DNA of 64,000 bases from a virus, in IMG/VR virus record IMGVR_UViG_3300034374_004935, positions 19,639 through 83,638 of that record. The stretch is one strand, 5' to 3'. The notes under the pieces are model-generated. The model was given only the letters and a program-made list of their open reading frames with translations. It was not told where the DNA came from and ran no database searches. A program made the position numbers and the translations under genes. Shown one piece after another: positions 1 to 5,738 of this stretch. The number at the start of each line of letters is the position of its first letter. Position 1 is the stretch's first letter.

Positions 1-59
1 TTAATGATTTTTAACTCAGGATACATGTCCCAGAAATTATTTTCGTATAGTGCTTTCAT
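1..59 (-). CDS. Start of an unidentified gene, cut by window edge
   Basis: An open minus-strand frame begins with ATG at 59 and runs out of the window without a stop, reading MKALYENNFWDMYPELKII. It overlaps the 3' end of the next gene upstream by 23 nt, the same tight overlap seen between the other genes of this operon. Only 19 codons are visible, so no function can be given, and the call rests on frame and context. Confidence 0.4.
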   Translation of the reverse strand, partial: MKALYENNFWDMYPELKII

Positions 60-234
60 AATTTAATTTCTTAAGCTTTTCCCACATCTCGTTATAAGGA
101 ACTTCAGAATGATATTCTCTACTTCCTAAAATTATAATAGAACTTCCATTATGATGTTTAGCTAATGCATCTATTTTATAGAAAGTCACTAACATTAATT
201 TATTGTCTACAACTACTTCAAGTGTTAGATTCAT
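37..234 (-). CDS. Unknown small protein, 65 aa
   Basis: A 65-aa protein with a beta-rich N-terminal half and a charged C-terminal helix (EMWEKLKKLNYES). No motif is recognised. Its start overlaps the end of the HU/IHF-like gene by 17 nt and its end overlaps the next frame, so it is probably co-translated in the minus-strand operon of small proteins at 1-2370. Function unknown. Confidence 0.6.
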   Translation of the reverse strand: MNLTLEVVVDNKLMLVTFYKIDALAKHHNGSSIIILGSREYHSEVPYNEMWEKLKKLNYESTIRK

Positions 235-478
235 TTTGTTTCTTTTTTATGCAATAGTTTGCATGATTTATTTTTCTTTTATTAGGAACAAACTTTCCAA
301 AGTTATCTATGTGTATTATAGGAAACTTGTTCTCATCAAATAATCCTTCTGTCTTATGATCGCTACTAATTACCTCTGATATTTTAGAACCTAATAAGTT
401 CCATATTTCTTCTGCCTGGGAAACTTTTATACCGTGAGCAGCTGCTATCTTTTTTAAAATCTCTTTTTGTTTATTCAT
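218..478 (-). CDS. Small HU/IHF-like DNA-binding protein (tentative)
   Basis: ATG at 478 is preferred over the upstream ATG at 502 because it gives an 86-aa protein overlapping the previous stop by only 8 nt. Residues 1-40 look like a helical pair (QKEILKKIAAAHG, then SQAEEIWNLLGSKISEVI), followed by a beta segment with IDNFGKF at 57-63. This resembles the GFGxF beta-hairpin start of HU/IHF proteins. crAss-like phages are known to encode IHF-like subunits; assignment here is by resemblance. It could bend phage DNA for replication, transcription or packaging. An unrelated small helix-turn-helix protein is the main alternative. Confidence 0.5.
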   Translation of the reverse strand: MNKQKEILKKIAAAHGIKVSQAEEIWNLLGSKISEVISSDHKTEGLFDENKFPIIHIDNFGKFVPNKRKINHANYCIKKKQNESNT

Positions 479-1001
479 CAGGGATCTCGATAGTAAAATC
501 AAATTCTTGTTCTTCCACTACAGGTGCTTTAGAAGCATCATGTTTATATTCTTTAGGAGGCTTTACCTCTTCTTTCTTTTCTTTTTCTTTAATAACAGGC
601 TTTTCTTCTTTAGGAGGATTAGCAGTCATAACTAAATTCACTTCAATTCGATAGCCATCAGTATCAGGTTTATATCTCAGCTCAGGATGTAATATGTTTT
701 TATCGTCTATTAACGGCTTATTAAACATAGTCTTCTTTCTAAGCTTAGATATGATTACATTAAATTGTTTTTCAGCAATGCCCAAATCTTCTCTGATCTC
801 TTTACGTACATCAGTAGACAAAATAAACTTAGCTCGTTTCTCTTCAGGCAGTGCTTCGTATTCGTTATTTAAACTTATCAGTTCAGCTAATACATCTCGC
901 TCCTGGGGAGTAAGTCCAAGCATAAAATTCATAAACGCCAATATCTGACGATATATAATTTTATTATTTGTCGGTAATGATAGGACCTTTCGTTGCTTCA
1001 T
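471..1001 (-). CDS. Winged-helix-like DNA-binding protein with charged tail
   Basis: ATG at 1001 gives 176 aa; an upstream ATG at 1037 would lengthen the overlap with the previous gene to 74 nt. Residues 28-95 are helical and carry a helix-turn-helix-like stretch (LSTDVRKEIREDLGIAEK, then a recognition-like helix FNVIISKLRKK), followed by a beta segment at 105-125. The C-terminal third is low complexity, rich in Lys, Glu and Pro, and ends in an acidic patch. A DNA-binding regulator or replication accessory is likely from the fold and from the neighbouring regulators. The exact family is not recognised. Confidence 0.6.
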   Translation of the reverse strand: MKQRKVLSLPTNNKIIYRQILAFMNFMLGLTPQERDVLAELISLNNEYEALPEEKRAKFILSTDVRKEIREDLGIAEKQFNVIISKLRKKTMFNKPLIDDKNILHPELRYKPDTDGYRIEVNLVMTANPPKEEKPVIKEKEKKEEVKPPKEYKHDASKAPVVEEQEFDFTIEIPDE

Positions 1002-1365
1002 GAATAATTGTTTTCTGCATTTCTTTATCAGTAGCAAGCATCTTAGCTACTTCATACCAAGTAATAAGCGCTCCCTGTGTAAGAGTAGCAAGTACTTCTA
1101 TAATTGCATGGTACTCCATAGTCTTTGCATCTATGTTATTTGGTCTAGGTAATCTAAACTGTTGTACAGTTCTTTCACCGTGACCGAGTTCAGCAACTAT
1201 GATGTCTACATGCCATGCTTTAAATATATGTTTTTCTTCTTTTATTTCTTCAGGATATGACTTATACTTAAACGTAAGTCCTGAAGCTGTAGATTTTTCT
1301 GATGCTACTACAAAAGCTGTAGCTAATAATTCTTTAGCTACTTTTAATTTCTCTGCTGTCTTCAT
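964..1365 (-). CDS. Unknown protein, 133 aa
   Basis: A 133-aa protein with an N-terminal helix, a central beta-rich part (FKAWHVDIIVAELGHGERTVQQFRLPR) and a C-terminal helical part. It overlaps the downstream gene by 38 nt and the upstream gene by 32 nt. No known motif is seen. The position among DNA-binding proteins suggests a regulatory or replication-linked role, but this is only context. Confidence 0.6.
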   Translation of the reverse strand: MKTAEKLKVAKELLATAFVVASEKSTASGLTFKYKSYPEEIKEEKHIFKAWHVDIIVAELGHGERTVQQFRLPRPNNIDAKTMEYHAIIEVLATLTQGALITWYEVAKMLATDKEMQKTIIHEATKGPIITDK

Positions 1366-1531
1366 TGTTTATTAAATAACATTTCATTATTACTTTGTCA
1401 GGGCCTAAGAATAATTTAGAATAAAAGAATTTATTCTGCTGTCTACAATAATCCTTAAATCTATCTTCTAAGACCCGTGACTTTTCTAATATTTCTCCCA
1501 GATCCTCTGACCTTAATTCTCCAATTTCCAT
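1334..1531 (-). CDS. Unknown small protein, 65 aa
   Basis: A small charged protein (MEIGELRSEDLGEILEKSR at the N-terminus), probably helical in its first half with a short beta segment (KVIMKCYLI). Its ATG overlaps the last base of the upstream stop codon (at 1531), a translational coupling arrangement. No family recognised. Confidence 0.55.
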   Translation of the reverse strand: MEIGELRSEDLGEILEKSRVLEDRFKDYCRQQNKFFYSKLFLGPDKVIMKCYLINNEDSREIKSS

Positions 1532-1797
1532 CAGTAATCCTCTTTTAATTCATCTGATAATGTGTATTTGCCTCTTGATATCTTAACTAGCAGTTTTCTT
1601 TCAGTCAATGAGCTTAACATCTTTTCAAGAGCAGCTCTAGAGATATTCAACTCGTCACAGATCTCTTGTTTGTTTACACCGTCACTGTACCAAACCTCAT
1701 TAGGCATTTGTCGTATTATATAGAATAATGCATGGAAACTTCTGTCTTTAGACTTTAGAAGAATACTGTCATTAGTATCTAGGCTAACACATATCAT
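1531..1797 (-). CDS. Winged helix-turn-helix regulator
   Basis: An 88-aa protein with a compact winged helix: residues 43-66 form the helix-turn-helix (KQEICDELNISRAALEKMLSSL) and 67-80 the wing (RKLLVKISRGKYTL). This is the usual layout of small MarR/Rrf2-like regulators. It is the first gene of the downstream minus-strand operon and has a good host-type promoter box (TATATTTG) 4 nt before its ATG, so the transcript may be leaderless. A regulator of the early or middle operons, possibly acting at the palindromes around 2405-2462, is plausible but unproven. Confidence 0.7.
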   Translation of the reverse strand: MICVSLDTNDSILLKSKDRSFHALFYIIRQMPNEVWYSDGVNKQEICDELNISRAALEKMLSSLTERKLLVKISRGKYTLSDELKEDY

Positions 1798-1801
1798 AAC
1801 G

Positions 1802-1833
1802 CAAATATAATAATTTTATAATAACTTGTACAA
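1802..1833 (-). promoter_or_regulatory. Host-type promoter of the 1797 gene
   Basis: On the minus strand TTG (1833-1831) is followed after 21 nt by TATATTTG (1809-1802), matching the Bacteroidetes -33 TTTG / -7 TAnnTTTG pattern and spacing. Only 4 nt separate the -7 box from the ATG at 1797, so the predicted transcript starts at or next to the start codon. Confidence 0.6.
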
Positions 1834-1854
1834 TATTATTAATTATTATAATAT

Positions 1855-2370
1855 TTATATAAAAGGATGAAATACATTAAATACTTCTTTATCGATGGTT
1901 TTTCTTTTTCTAGCTATGTATGGGTTTAACATGTAGATTACTCTAACCTCATCTCTAATTTTTCCTTTAAGCTGATAGATTACTCCTACTTTCATAAGCT
2001 TACTAAGTAACTTTAGAAACATAGCCTTAGAACTATAGTTTAAAAACTTCTGTAGTGACTTATTGCTATGAGGCTGTGAGCCATTCCACACTATATTTAG
2101 AGGCGTTTTAAGATCTGTAGCCATCATAAGCATAGAATTAATCTCTGTACGTGATAACTCATTAGATAAATACTTAACTGTTTTAGCATCTAGTACAATA
2201 TAATCGTCAGAAGTAATGACTACCATCTCTCCTTCTTCTGTTATATTAACTGACATCTTATCTTTACCAAGTTCTGATGATAATAATTCACCAGTCTCTG
2301 CGTTTACATACTTACCCACATCAAACTGTTGTTTCTTAGTACTGCGCTTCTTAATTATTCTGTTTCCCAT
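1855..2370 (-). CDS. RepL-like replication initiation protein (tentative)
   Basis: 171 aa. A basic N-terminus is followed by a beta section containing NAETGELL, then a C-terminal winged-helix part (about 105-150): a helix pair, LSKLMKVGVIYQLKGK, and a wing ending in YMLNPYIARK. The ETGE-like start and the final beta strand with asparagine-proline followed by basic residues resemble the plasmid RepL family, which crAss-like phages are known to carry. It lies beside the divergent intergenic region with tandem palindromes, the expected place for an origin. It may bind there to start replication or to regulate its own promoter. A plain winged-helix repressor is the alternative. Confidence 0.6.
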   Translation of the reverse strand: MGNRIIKKRSTKKQQFDVGKYVNAETGELLSSELGKDKMSVNITEEGEMVVITSDDYIVLDAKTVKYLSNELSRTEINSMLMMATDLKTPLNIVWNGSQPHSNKSLQKFLNYSSKAMFLKLLSKLMKVGVIYQLKGKIRDEVRVIYMLNPYIARKRKTIDKEVFNVFHPFI

Positions 2371-2374
2371 AATA

Positions 2375-2382
2375 CAAAGATA
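2375..2382 (-). promoter_or_regulatory. -7 promoter box of the RepL-like gene
   Basis: On the minus strand TATCTTTG matches TAnnTTTG and lies 4 nt before the ATG at 2370, the same spacing as at 1802-1809 and 63697-63704. A -33 TTG at the ideal distance is not clear; TTG trinucleotides lie 14 and 26 nt upstream. The transcript would be leaderless. Confidence 0.5.
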
Positions 2383-2404
2383 TTATAAATATATTACAAT
2401 AACT

Positions 2405-2462
2405 AGTACAAAAGTACTATTTTTAGTACCTATAGGGCGTTTTAGGTACTATTTTTAGTACC
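2405..2462. repeat. Tandem GTAC palindromes in the divergent control region
   Basis: GTACTATTTTTAGTACC occurs exactly at 2414-2430 and again at 2446-2462, starts 32 nt apart (about three helical turns). Each copy is an inverted repeat (GTACTA / TAGTAC). A third related palindrome, AGTAC-AAAA-GTACT, lies at 2405-2418 and overlaps the first copy. The array sits just upstream of the RepL-like promoter and between divergent operons. It fits an operator set or iterons of a replication origin; the sequence alone does not decide which. Confidence 0.65.
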
Positions 2463-2680
2463 ACCCTAAATCCTCTGTGTGTCAGTAGTAGTCTAGTCTA
2501 TAGCCTGATATTTTATTTTTTACACTTATTCTTATTTGGTAGTCTTTTTCTAATTGGTGAATATACCCCCCGTATTTTTATATGAGCTATAAAATTTTGT
2601 AAGAGTGGTAACTAGCACAGTCAACGACCTGGGTTGAAAGTGAGCGGGGGCAAACCATTCCCTACGTTCAATTTTCAATT
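2463..2680. promoter_or_regulatory. Rest of divergent intergenic region and 5' leader of the 2681 gene
   Basis: No gene is seen here. The left part is AT-rich. From about 2605 the composition changes to GC-rich, matching the downstream gene. TCAAC (2621-2625) and GTTGA (2633-2637) can form a 5-bp hairpin with a 7-nt loop; TTGAA (2634-2638) could alternatively pair with TTCAA (2667-2671) just before the start codon. Switching between these two pairings could regulate translation, but this is inference. A clear promoter was not identified. Confidence 0.35.
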
Positions 2681-2947
2681 ATGGCAAAAGCTAAAAAAGC
2701 AAAGATTAAATTCCAACGTTTTGTTGAATCCTCTAAGGGCACGCGAATGTTGATGTTCTCTAAAGTCACGGGAGATGAAGTCGTGGCTTCTCAATGTCTA
2801 ACGGGATTCGAGTTCGTCTTGGACGGTGTTACTCAAGCGAAAGCTGAGCAGTACGGCAAGTCCAAGGAGGATTGGAGCGACGAGTTGGACATCATCCCAC
2901 AGGAGTACGATGGTCGTGTCGTGGGCAAGGTGGTGCGTATCAAATGA
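2681..2947 (+). CDS. Unknown 88-aa protein with atypical GC-rich codons
   Basis: MAKAKKAKIKF opens a small basic-to-mixed protein with a beta-rich middle (TGFEFVLDGV) and end (DGRVVGKVVRIK). No family recognised. The codon choice is strikingly unlike the neighbours: third positions are often G or C in the second half (for example GTCGTGGGCAAGGTGGTG), whereas the rest of the phage strongly prefers A or T. The gene has its own leader and a strong terminator right after the stop, so it looks like a self-contained transcription unit. It is the first gene of the plus-strand block. Recent acquisition or very high expression are the likely explanations. Confidence 0.75.
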   Translation: MAKAKKAKIKFQRFVESSKGTRMLMFSKVTGDEVVASQCLTGFEFVLDGVTQAKAEQYGKSKEDWSDELDIIPQEYDGRVVGKVVRIK

Positions 2948-2959
2948 TGCGTACCACAC

Positions 2960-2993
2960 GAGTGTTAGTTATCTGACACTCTTTTCTCTTTCT
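2960..2993 (+). terminator. Rho-independent terminator of the 2681 gene
   Basis: GAGTGTTAG (2960-2968) pairs with CTGACACTC (2973-2981) through 9 bp including one G-U, around a TTAT loop, and is followed at once by TTTTCTCTTTCT. This closes the GC-rich transcription unit 12 nt after its stop codon. Confidence 0.8.
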
Positions 2994-2995
2994 GT

Positions 2996-3070
2996 CTTCA
3001 TCATAATAGTAAGGATCTTCACGCAGGTGATAGCGCTGTGAACATCTAGAATGGATCTATTATGATGAAG
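2996..3070 (+). ncRNA. Stem-closed structured RNA element 1
   Basis: CTTCATCATAATA (2996-3008) and TATTATGATGAAG (3058-3070) form a perfect 13-bp closing helix around 49 nt. Inside, TTCA (3018-3021) / TGAA (3039-3042) and CAG (3024-3026) / CTG (3036-3038) extend a central hairpin. No gene fits the interior. It sits just after the terminator at 2960-2993 and before a possible mini-ORF at 3115. The family is not recognised. Confidence 0.55.
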
Positions 3071-3114
3071 AAATAATCTTTTAGTTTAATAATAACATAA
3101 TTACTTATAACATT

Positions 3115-3183
3115 ATGTATCAGTTAGTCATTATTGATGGAGTTCTAACGGAGTTAGACAACATCGCCAACCCTAATGCTTAA
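3115..3183 (+). CDS. Possible 22-aa leader-type ORF
   Basis: ATG at 3115 opens 22 codons (MYQLVIIDGVLTELDN and six more residues) ending at TAA 3181-3183. The stop codon lies exactly in the loop of a 6-bp hairpin (AATGCT / AGCATT), and a 9-bp hairpin follows. Ribosome position could therefore affect RNA folding as in attenuator leaders. A short A/T-rich lead precedes the ATG, as for other genes here. It may be chance: no homology can be judged at this length. Confidence 0.3.
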   Translation: MYQLVIIDGVLTELDNIANPNA

Positions 3184-3227
3184 AGCATTGATGAGCCATA
3201 GCGATTTATATTGTTATGGCTCAATTT
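3175..3227 (+). terminator. Two consecutive hairpins, second terminator-like
   Basis: AATGCT (3175-3180) and AGCATT (3184-3189) form a 6-bp hairpin with a TAA loop. Three bases on, TGAGCCATA (3192-3200) pairs perfectly with TATGGCTCA (3215-3223) around a 14-nt loop and is followed by ATTTTAT. The second hairpin may be a weak terminator or an attenuator partner. Confidence 0.5.
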
Positions 3228-3245
3228 TATAATTACCTGTAGTAT

Positions 3246-3396
3246 CATAAGAATAGGGTCTAAAATCAGGAGACAATGCTATCTTATGTTTCGCTTTTGG
3301 CAATGAGCGACAAGTTAGGCATACTAAATATAGCTTCGGCTTTAGTATGTAGTATCCTATTGGTGGAGCTGACTAACCTAATCATTGCCTTTTTTA
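3246..3396 (+). ncRNA. Structured RNA element 2 with UUCG hairpin and U-tract
   Basis: Two domains are visible. Domain A: CATAAGA (3246-3252) / TCTTATG (3282-3288), with inner GTCT (3258-3261) / AGAC (3271-3274). Domain B: GGCAATGA (3299-3306) / TCATTGCC (3382-3389), continued by TTAGG (3315-3319) / CCTAA (3377-3381), enclosing the perfect 9-bp hairpin CATACTAAA (3320-3328) / TTTAGTATG (3341-3349) capped by AGC-TTCG-GCT. ATAGG (3253-3257) can also pair with CCTAT (3356-3360), tying the two domains. A run of T follows at 3390-3396. This looks like a discrete non-coding RNA with its own 3' end, or a structured leader of the gene at 3421. Confidence 0.65.
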
Positions 3397-3420
3397 TTTT
3401 ATAACTTAATACATATTATT

Positions 3421-3651
3421 ATGACTGTTTTCAATACAATAAAAAAAGCTGAACACTACGTTGATTATAAAAACAAAAGTAAAGGTGTTCGTAATCATAA
3501 TTGGTTCAGCGGATATATGTGGCAATATCTTGAGTATAAAATTGATTATGATAATAAACGTGTCATTAAAATGGGCGGATCTGATGGTTGTGGTTGTGGA
3601 TGTGATATGTATACTTTTCATTATCGTGAAGTAGTTGGTAGAATTAAATAA
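3421..3651 (+). CDS. Unknown 76-aa protein with Cys/Gly cluster
   Basis: ATG at 3421 (MTVFNTIKKAEHY) is chosen over the in-frame ATG at 3385, which lies inside the closing helix of the upstream RNA. The protein has aromatic-rich beta segments (WFSGYMWQYLEYKIDYD) and a GCGCGC cluster near residues 56-61 that could bind a metal. No family recognised. It is preceded by an A/T-rich stretch typical of starts in this phage. Confidence 0.6.
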   Translation: MTVFNTIKKAEHYVDYKNKSKGVRNHNWFSGYMWQYLEYKIDYDNKRVIKMGGSDGCGCGCDMYTFHYREVVGRIK

Positions 3652-3661
3652 ATTAATAATT

Positions 3662-3778
3662 ATGAAAAAGATTGTAGTAACACAACAAGAAATTCAAGAG
3701 GCTTGCAAAAAGCAAGTCTATCGTGATAAGTCTAAGTACTATCGCAAGAAGAAGCATAAAAATGGCAGTACCACATAG
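3662..3778 (+). CDS. Small basic protein, 38 aa, reading into a tRNA-like element
   Basis: ATG at 3662 opens 38 codons: MKKIVVTQQEIQEACKK, then a very basic tail (YYRKKKHKNG) and TAG at 3776-3778. It starts 10 nt after the previous stop. Its last codons overlap the 5' strand of the tRNA-like element at 3764-3835, so translation and folding of that RNA would compete. The helical basic sequence suggests nucleic-acid binding; this is inference. Confidence 0.45.
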   Translation: MKKIVVTQQEIQEACKKQVYRDKSKYYRKKKHKNGSTT

Positions 3779-3835
3779 GAATGATAGCTCTTATGATGGG
3801 TCTGGAATGTATAGGTTCGAATCCTATTACTGCCA
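3764..3835 (+). tRNA. Degenerate tRNA-like element
   Basis: GGCAGTA (3764-3770) pairs perfectly with TACTGCC (3828-3834) as a 7-bp acceptor stem with discriminator A3835; CCA is not encoded. A canonical T arm is present (ATAGG-TTCGAAT-CCTAT, 3811-3827). The middle is poor: no U8, no normal 4-bp D stem, and only a weak anticodon arm (3787-3801, loop TTATGAT) that would give an ATG anticodon. The total of 72 nt is normal tRNA size. It is either a decayed tRNA gene or a tRNA-like RNA used for something other than decoding. Confidence 0.5.
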
Positions 3836-3865
3836 CTAAATCATTTACTGCTGAATGGTAAATGT

Positions 3866-4004
3866 ATAGTACACAAGAATGTTAAGAATTGAATTTCTTG
3901 TATCAATAGATCTGTAAATTAAGAAGCACACTCTATACTTATTTAATTAAGAATGATATCGACTCCAGATGAGCATGAATTCCTGGATAGTTCTTGTGTA
4001 CTAT
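3866..4004 (+). ncRNA. Stem-closed structured RNA element 3
   Basis: ATAGTACACAAGAA (3866-3879) and TTCTTGTGTACTAT (3991-4004) form a perfect 14-bp helix enclosing 111 nt with no ORF. Inside are a 5-bp AAGAA / TTCTT hairpin near 3884-3899 and TCCAG (3964-3968) / CTGGA (3983-3987). The helix ends 33 nt before the ATG at 4038. A 14-bp perfect inverted repeat at this distance is very unlikely by chance. Family not recognised. Confidence 0.6.
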
Positions 4005-4037
4005 TAAACTGTAATTATAAATTAAAAATCATATATT

Positions 4038-4469
4038 ATGAACATTTTAAATCGAAAGTTTACATTAAGCATAACAACTTTTCCTATTATAGGATTAGCA
4101 ATTGGAAGAACTTCTTATAAAAAAGTAGATTCTACAAGAAAAGCAATTAAAACTACAACGTTTTTACTACACATTATATGTTTTAGTATAGAACTTAGTT
4201 CTAAAAAACTTATTGCTAGACAAGAAAACGAATTTATTCCTAAAAAGAAAACAAAGAAAAAGACATTTATAGCTAAATTGATAGCTATGATTACTTTATT
4301 TTGCGGTCTTATGGCAGGAACAGCTTTGTATGAAGCTGCTAGACCTAGTACCGATATTTATGGAGCAAATGCTTTGATAATGGTATCAGTATTATTTACA
4401 ACATTGTTTATAGTATTAGGAATATCTTATCTTTCTATGGATCCAAATGAAAAGTATAAATATGTTTAG
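4038..4469 (+). CDS. Predicted membrane protein, 143 aa
   Basis: Hydrophobic stretches at about 10-25 (TLSITTFPIIGLAIG), 40-52, 86-102 (IAMITLFCGLMAGTAL) and 115-133 (MVSVLFTTLFIVLGISYL) predict two to four membrane segments, with a strongly basic loop (PKKKTKKKTF) in between. It lies among structured RNAs in the early accessory region. Such proteins often act on the host membrane (exclusion, holin-like or takeover functions), but nothing here decides among these. No family recognised. Confidence 0.65.
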   Translation: MNILNRKFTLSITTFPIIGLAIGRTSYKKVDSTRKAIKTTTFLLHIICFSIELSSKKLIARQENEFIPKKKTKKKTFIAKLIAMITLFCGLMAGTALYEAARPSTDIYGANALIMVSVLFTTLFIVLGISYLSMDPNEKYKYV

Positions 4470-4476
4470 AAAAGAA

Positions 4477-4693
4477 CATAGGTTAGAGTATATAGTGGGA
4501 AGCATTTATTTGCTCCTTGTTATACTCTTAGCGAATGACCTGTATGTATTAAATAAAATACTAAATCTATTTTAAATCTAACTTCCGAGTTAGGCTCTGT
4601 AAAGTCAGGGGTATTAAGCAGACAAACAAGGTATGGTGTCATCATCGCATGAATAAAACCTACTAAGACATCTAGCGCACCTTGTTATTTTAT
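4477..4693 (+). ncRNA. Structured intergenic region with three helices, element 4
   Basis: Hairpin one: CATA-GGT (4477-4483) / ACC-TATG (4538-4546, TG bulge), then GAGTATA (4486-4492) / TATACTC (4521-4527), capped by AGCA (4501-4504) / TGCT (4511-4514). Hairpin two: CTAAC (4578-4582) / GTTAG (4589-4593). Helix three: AACAAGGT (4625-4632) / ACCTTGTT (4679-4686), containing GGTGTC (4635-4640, one G-U) / GACATC (4667-4672), followed by a T-rich tract. The last helix ends 24 nt before the ATG at 4711. No gene is seen between 4470 and 4710. Confidence 0.55.
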
Positions 4694-4710
4694 TTATTTA
4701 AATCAAAATT

Positions 4711-4971
4711 ATGTTATTAAAATTAATCTTTACCCATTTATTGGGTCTAGGTATAGTCACGCCTATGAATGAGAAAAATGATGACCGCGATTTGTATTAT
4801 CTTTATGTAATAAAAGATAAAACAGCTGAAGTATTTGTCTATGAACATTGCTACGAAGAAGAAATATTATATTATATTCAAACTAATGGAAACTTCCAGT
4901 ATAATGAATGTTTTAGATTAGTAGATAATGAAGTTGTAGATGACTGTAGAATAGTAGCTAATACTGAATGA
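4711..4971 (+). CDS. Unknown acidic protein, 86 aa
   Basis: The first 19 residues (MLLKLIFTHLLGLGIVTPM) are hydrophobic and may be a signal anchor; the rest is acidic and beta-rich with several cysteines (EHCYEEE, NECFRL, DDCRIV). No family recognised. Its stop overlaps the next start as ATGA, so it is probably translationally coupled to the secreted DUF1287 protein, which may hint at an envelope-related role. Confidence 0.6.
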   Translation: MLLKLIFTHLLGLGIVTPMNEKNDDRDLYYLYVIKDKTAEVFVYEHCYEEEILYYIQTNGNFQYNECFRLVDNEVVDDCRIVANTE

Positions 4972-5597
4972 TTATGAAAAATATATTGCTTATAGTAATG
5001 ATGGGAATAGGATTGATATCTTATTCCCAATCTTCCATTGATTGGGGAGAATACGAAAAATCAAAAATCAGTAAAGTATGTGCAAATGCTAAATGGCAGA
5101 CTACACAAAATGTAACTTATGATGGAAGCTATAGAATTATAGATTATCCTTGGGGAGATGTTCCTGAGAATATTGGTGTATGTACTGATGTAATTATTAG
5201 AGCTTTTAGAGCTGTTGGTATAGATTTACAAGAACACGTACATAAATCTGTAGTTAAAAATCATAAATATTATTATCCTAAACCTAAACCAGGATATGGA
5301 TTGAAACCTGATGCTAATATTGATCACAGACGTGTAAAAATATTACATAAATATTTTAAATTACATTTTCCTGAAGCTGAATTAGGACTATATGACACTT
5401 GGATGCCAGGTGATGTAATAATTTGGCAGGATTGGCATATTGGTATACTAATTGACGAAAAGGTTGAAGATACTGATAGATATTATTGTGTTCACAATAT
5501 GGGATTAGGACCTGTTAAAGAAGATTTATATTACGATGTAATTGTTCCTAGTGAATATAATATAAAAGTGTTTAGAGTTTTAAAATTTTATTTATGA
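4968..5597 (+). CDS. Secreted DUF1287-family protein, putative cell-wall amidohydrolase
   Basis: 209 aa with an N-terminal signal peptide (about 1-20, ending SYSQS). The mature part carries the DUF1287 pattern: GVCTDVIIRAFRAVGIDL with Cys72, then a Pro/Tyr-rich stretch, DANIDHRRV (115-123), PGDVIIWQDWHIGI with His157, and VHNMGLG (175-181). In this NlpC/P60-like fold Cys72 and His157 would be the catalytic pair. The family is commonly found in Gram-negative bacteria and its substrate is not established; peptidoglycan is the usual guess. Position in the early region argues against a lysis role and for envelope modification during infection, but this is inference. Confidence 0.75.
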   Translation: MIMKNILLIVMMGIGLISYSQSSIDWGEYEKSKISKVCANAKWQTTQNVTYDGSYRIIDYPWGDVPENIGVCTDVIIRAFRAVGIDLQEHVHKSVVKNHKYYYPKPKPGYGLKPDANIDHRRVKILHKYFKLHFPEAELGLYDTWMPGDVIIWQDWHIGILIDEKVEDTDRYYCVHNMGLGPVKEDLYYDVIVPSEYNIKVFRVLKFYL

Positions 5598-5722
5598 TTG
5601 AAGAGAGAAGTTATTTGTATACGTACTATAGAAATGGAGAAGAATTTGTAACTACTAATAGAGATGTAGCTTACATTAGAACGGATGAGCCTGATAATAT
5701 TACTGCTCGTCTTATTGTTTAA
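5594..5722 (+). CDS. Unknown small protein, 42 aa
   Basis: ATG at 5594 overlaps the stop of the DUF1287 gene (ATGA). The 42-aa product (MIEERSYLYTYYRNGEEF and onwards) looks beta-rich and ends LIV. The overlap arrangement, repeated in many neighbouring genes, is the main support. No function can be given. Confidence 0.5.
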   Translation: MIEERSYLYTYYRNGEEFVTTNRDVAYIRTDEPDNITARLIV

Positions 5723-5738
5723 TTTAAATTTTCGAAAA

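Noticed and set aside
694-948. Plus-strand ORF opposite the winged-helix-like gene
   Set aside because: It is antisense to a well-supported gene, its product lacks any plausible pattern, and the operon on the minus strand is continuous.
2405-2462. CRISPR array
   Set aside because: Only two exact repeats of 17 nt separated by 15 nt, each palindromic, with no spacer-like series and no cas genes.
3385-3420. Upstream ATG at 3385 as the start of the 3421 gene
   Set aside because: It lies inside the closing helix and U-tract of the upstream RNA element; ATG 3421 follows a normal A/T-rich lead.
3764-3835. Functional tRNA-His
   Set aside because: The possible anticodon ATG depends on a weak anticodon stem; U8 and the D stem are missing. 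Only a tRNA-like call is justified.
2582-3974. Hexamer ATGAGC found at 2582, 3191, 3303 and 3969
   Set aside because: Four copies in 1.4 kb are slightly more than expected, but the flanking sequences and structural positions differ.
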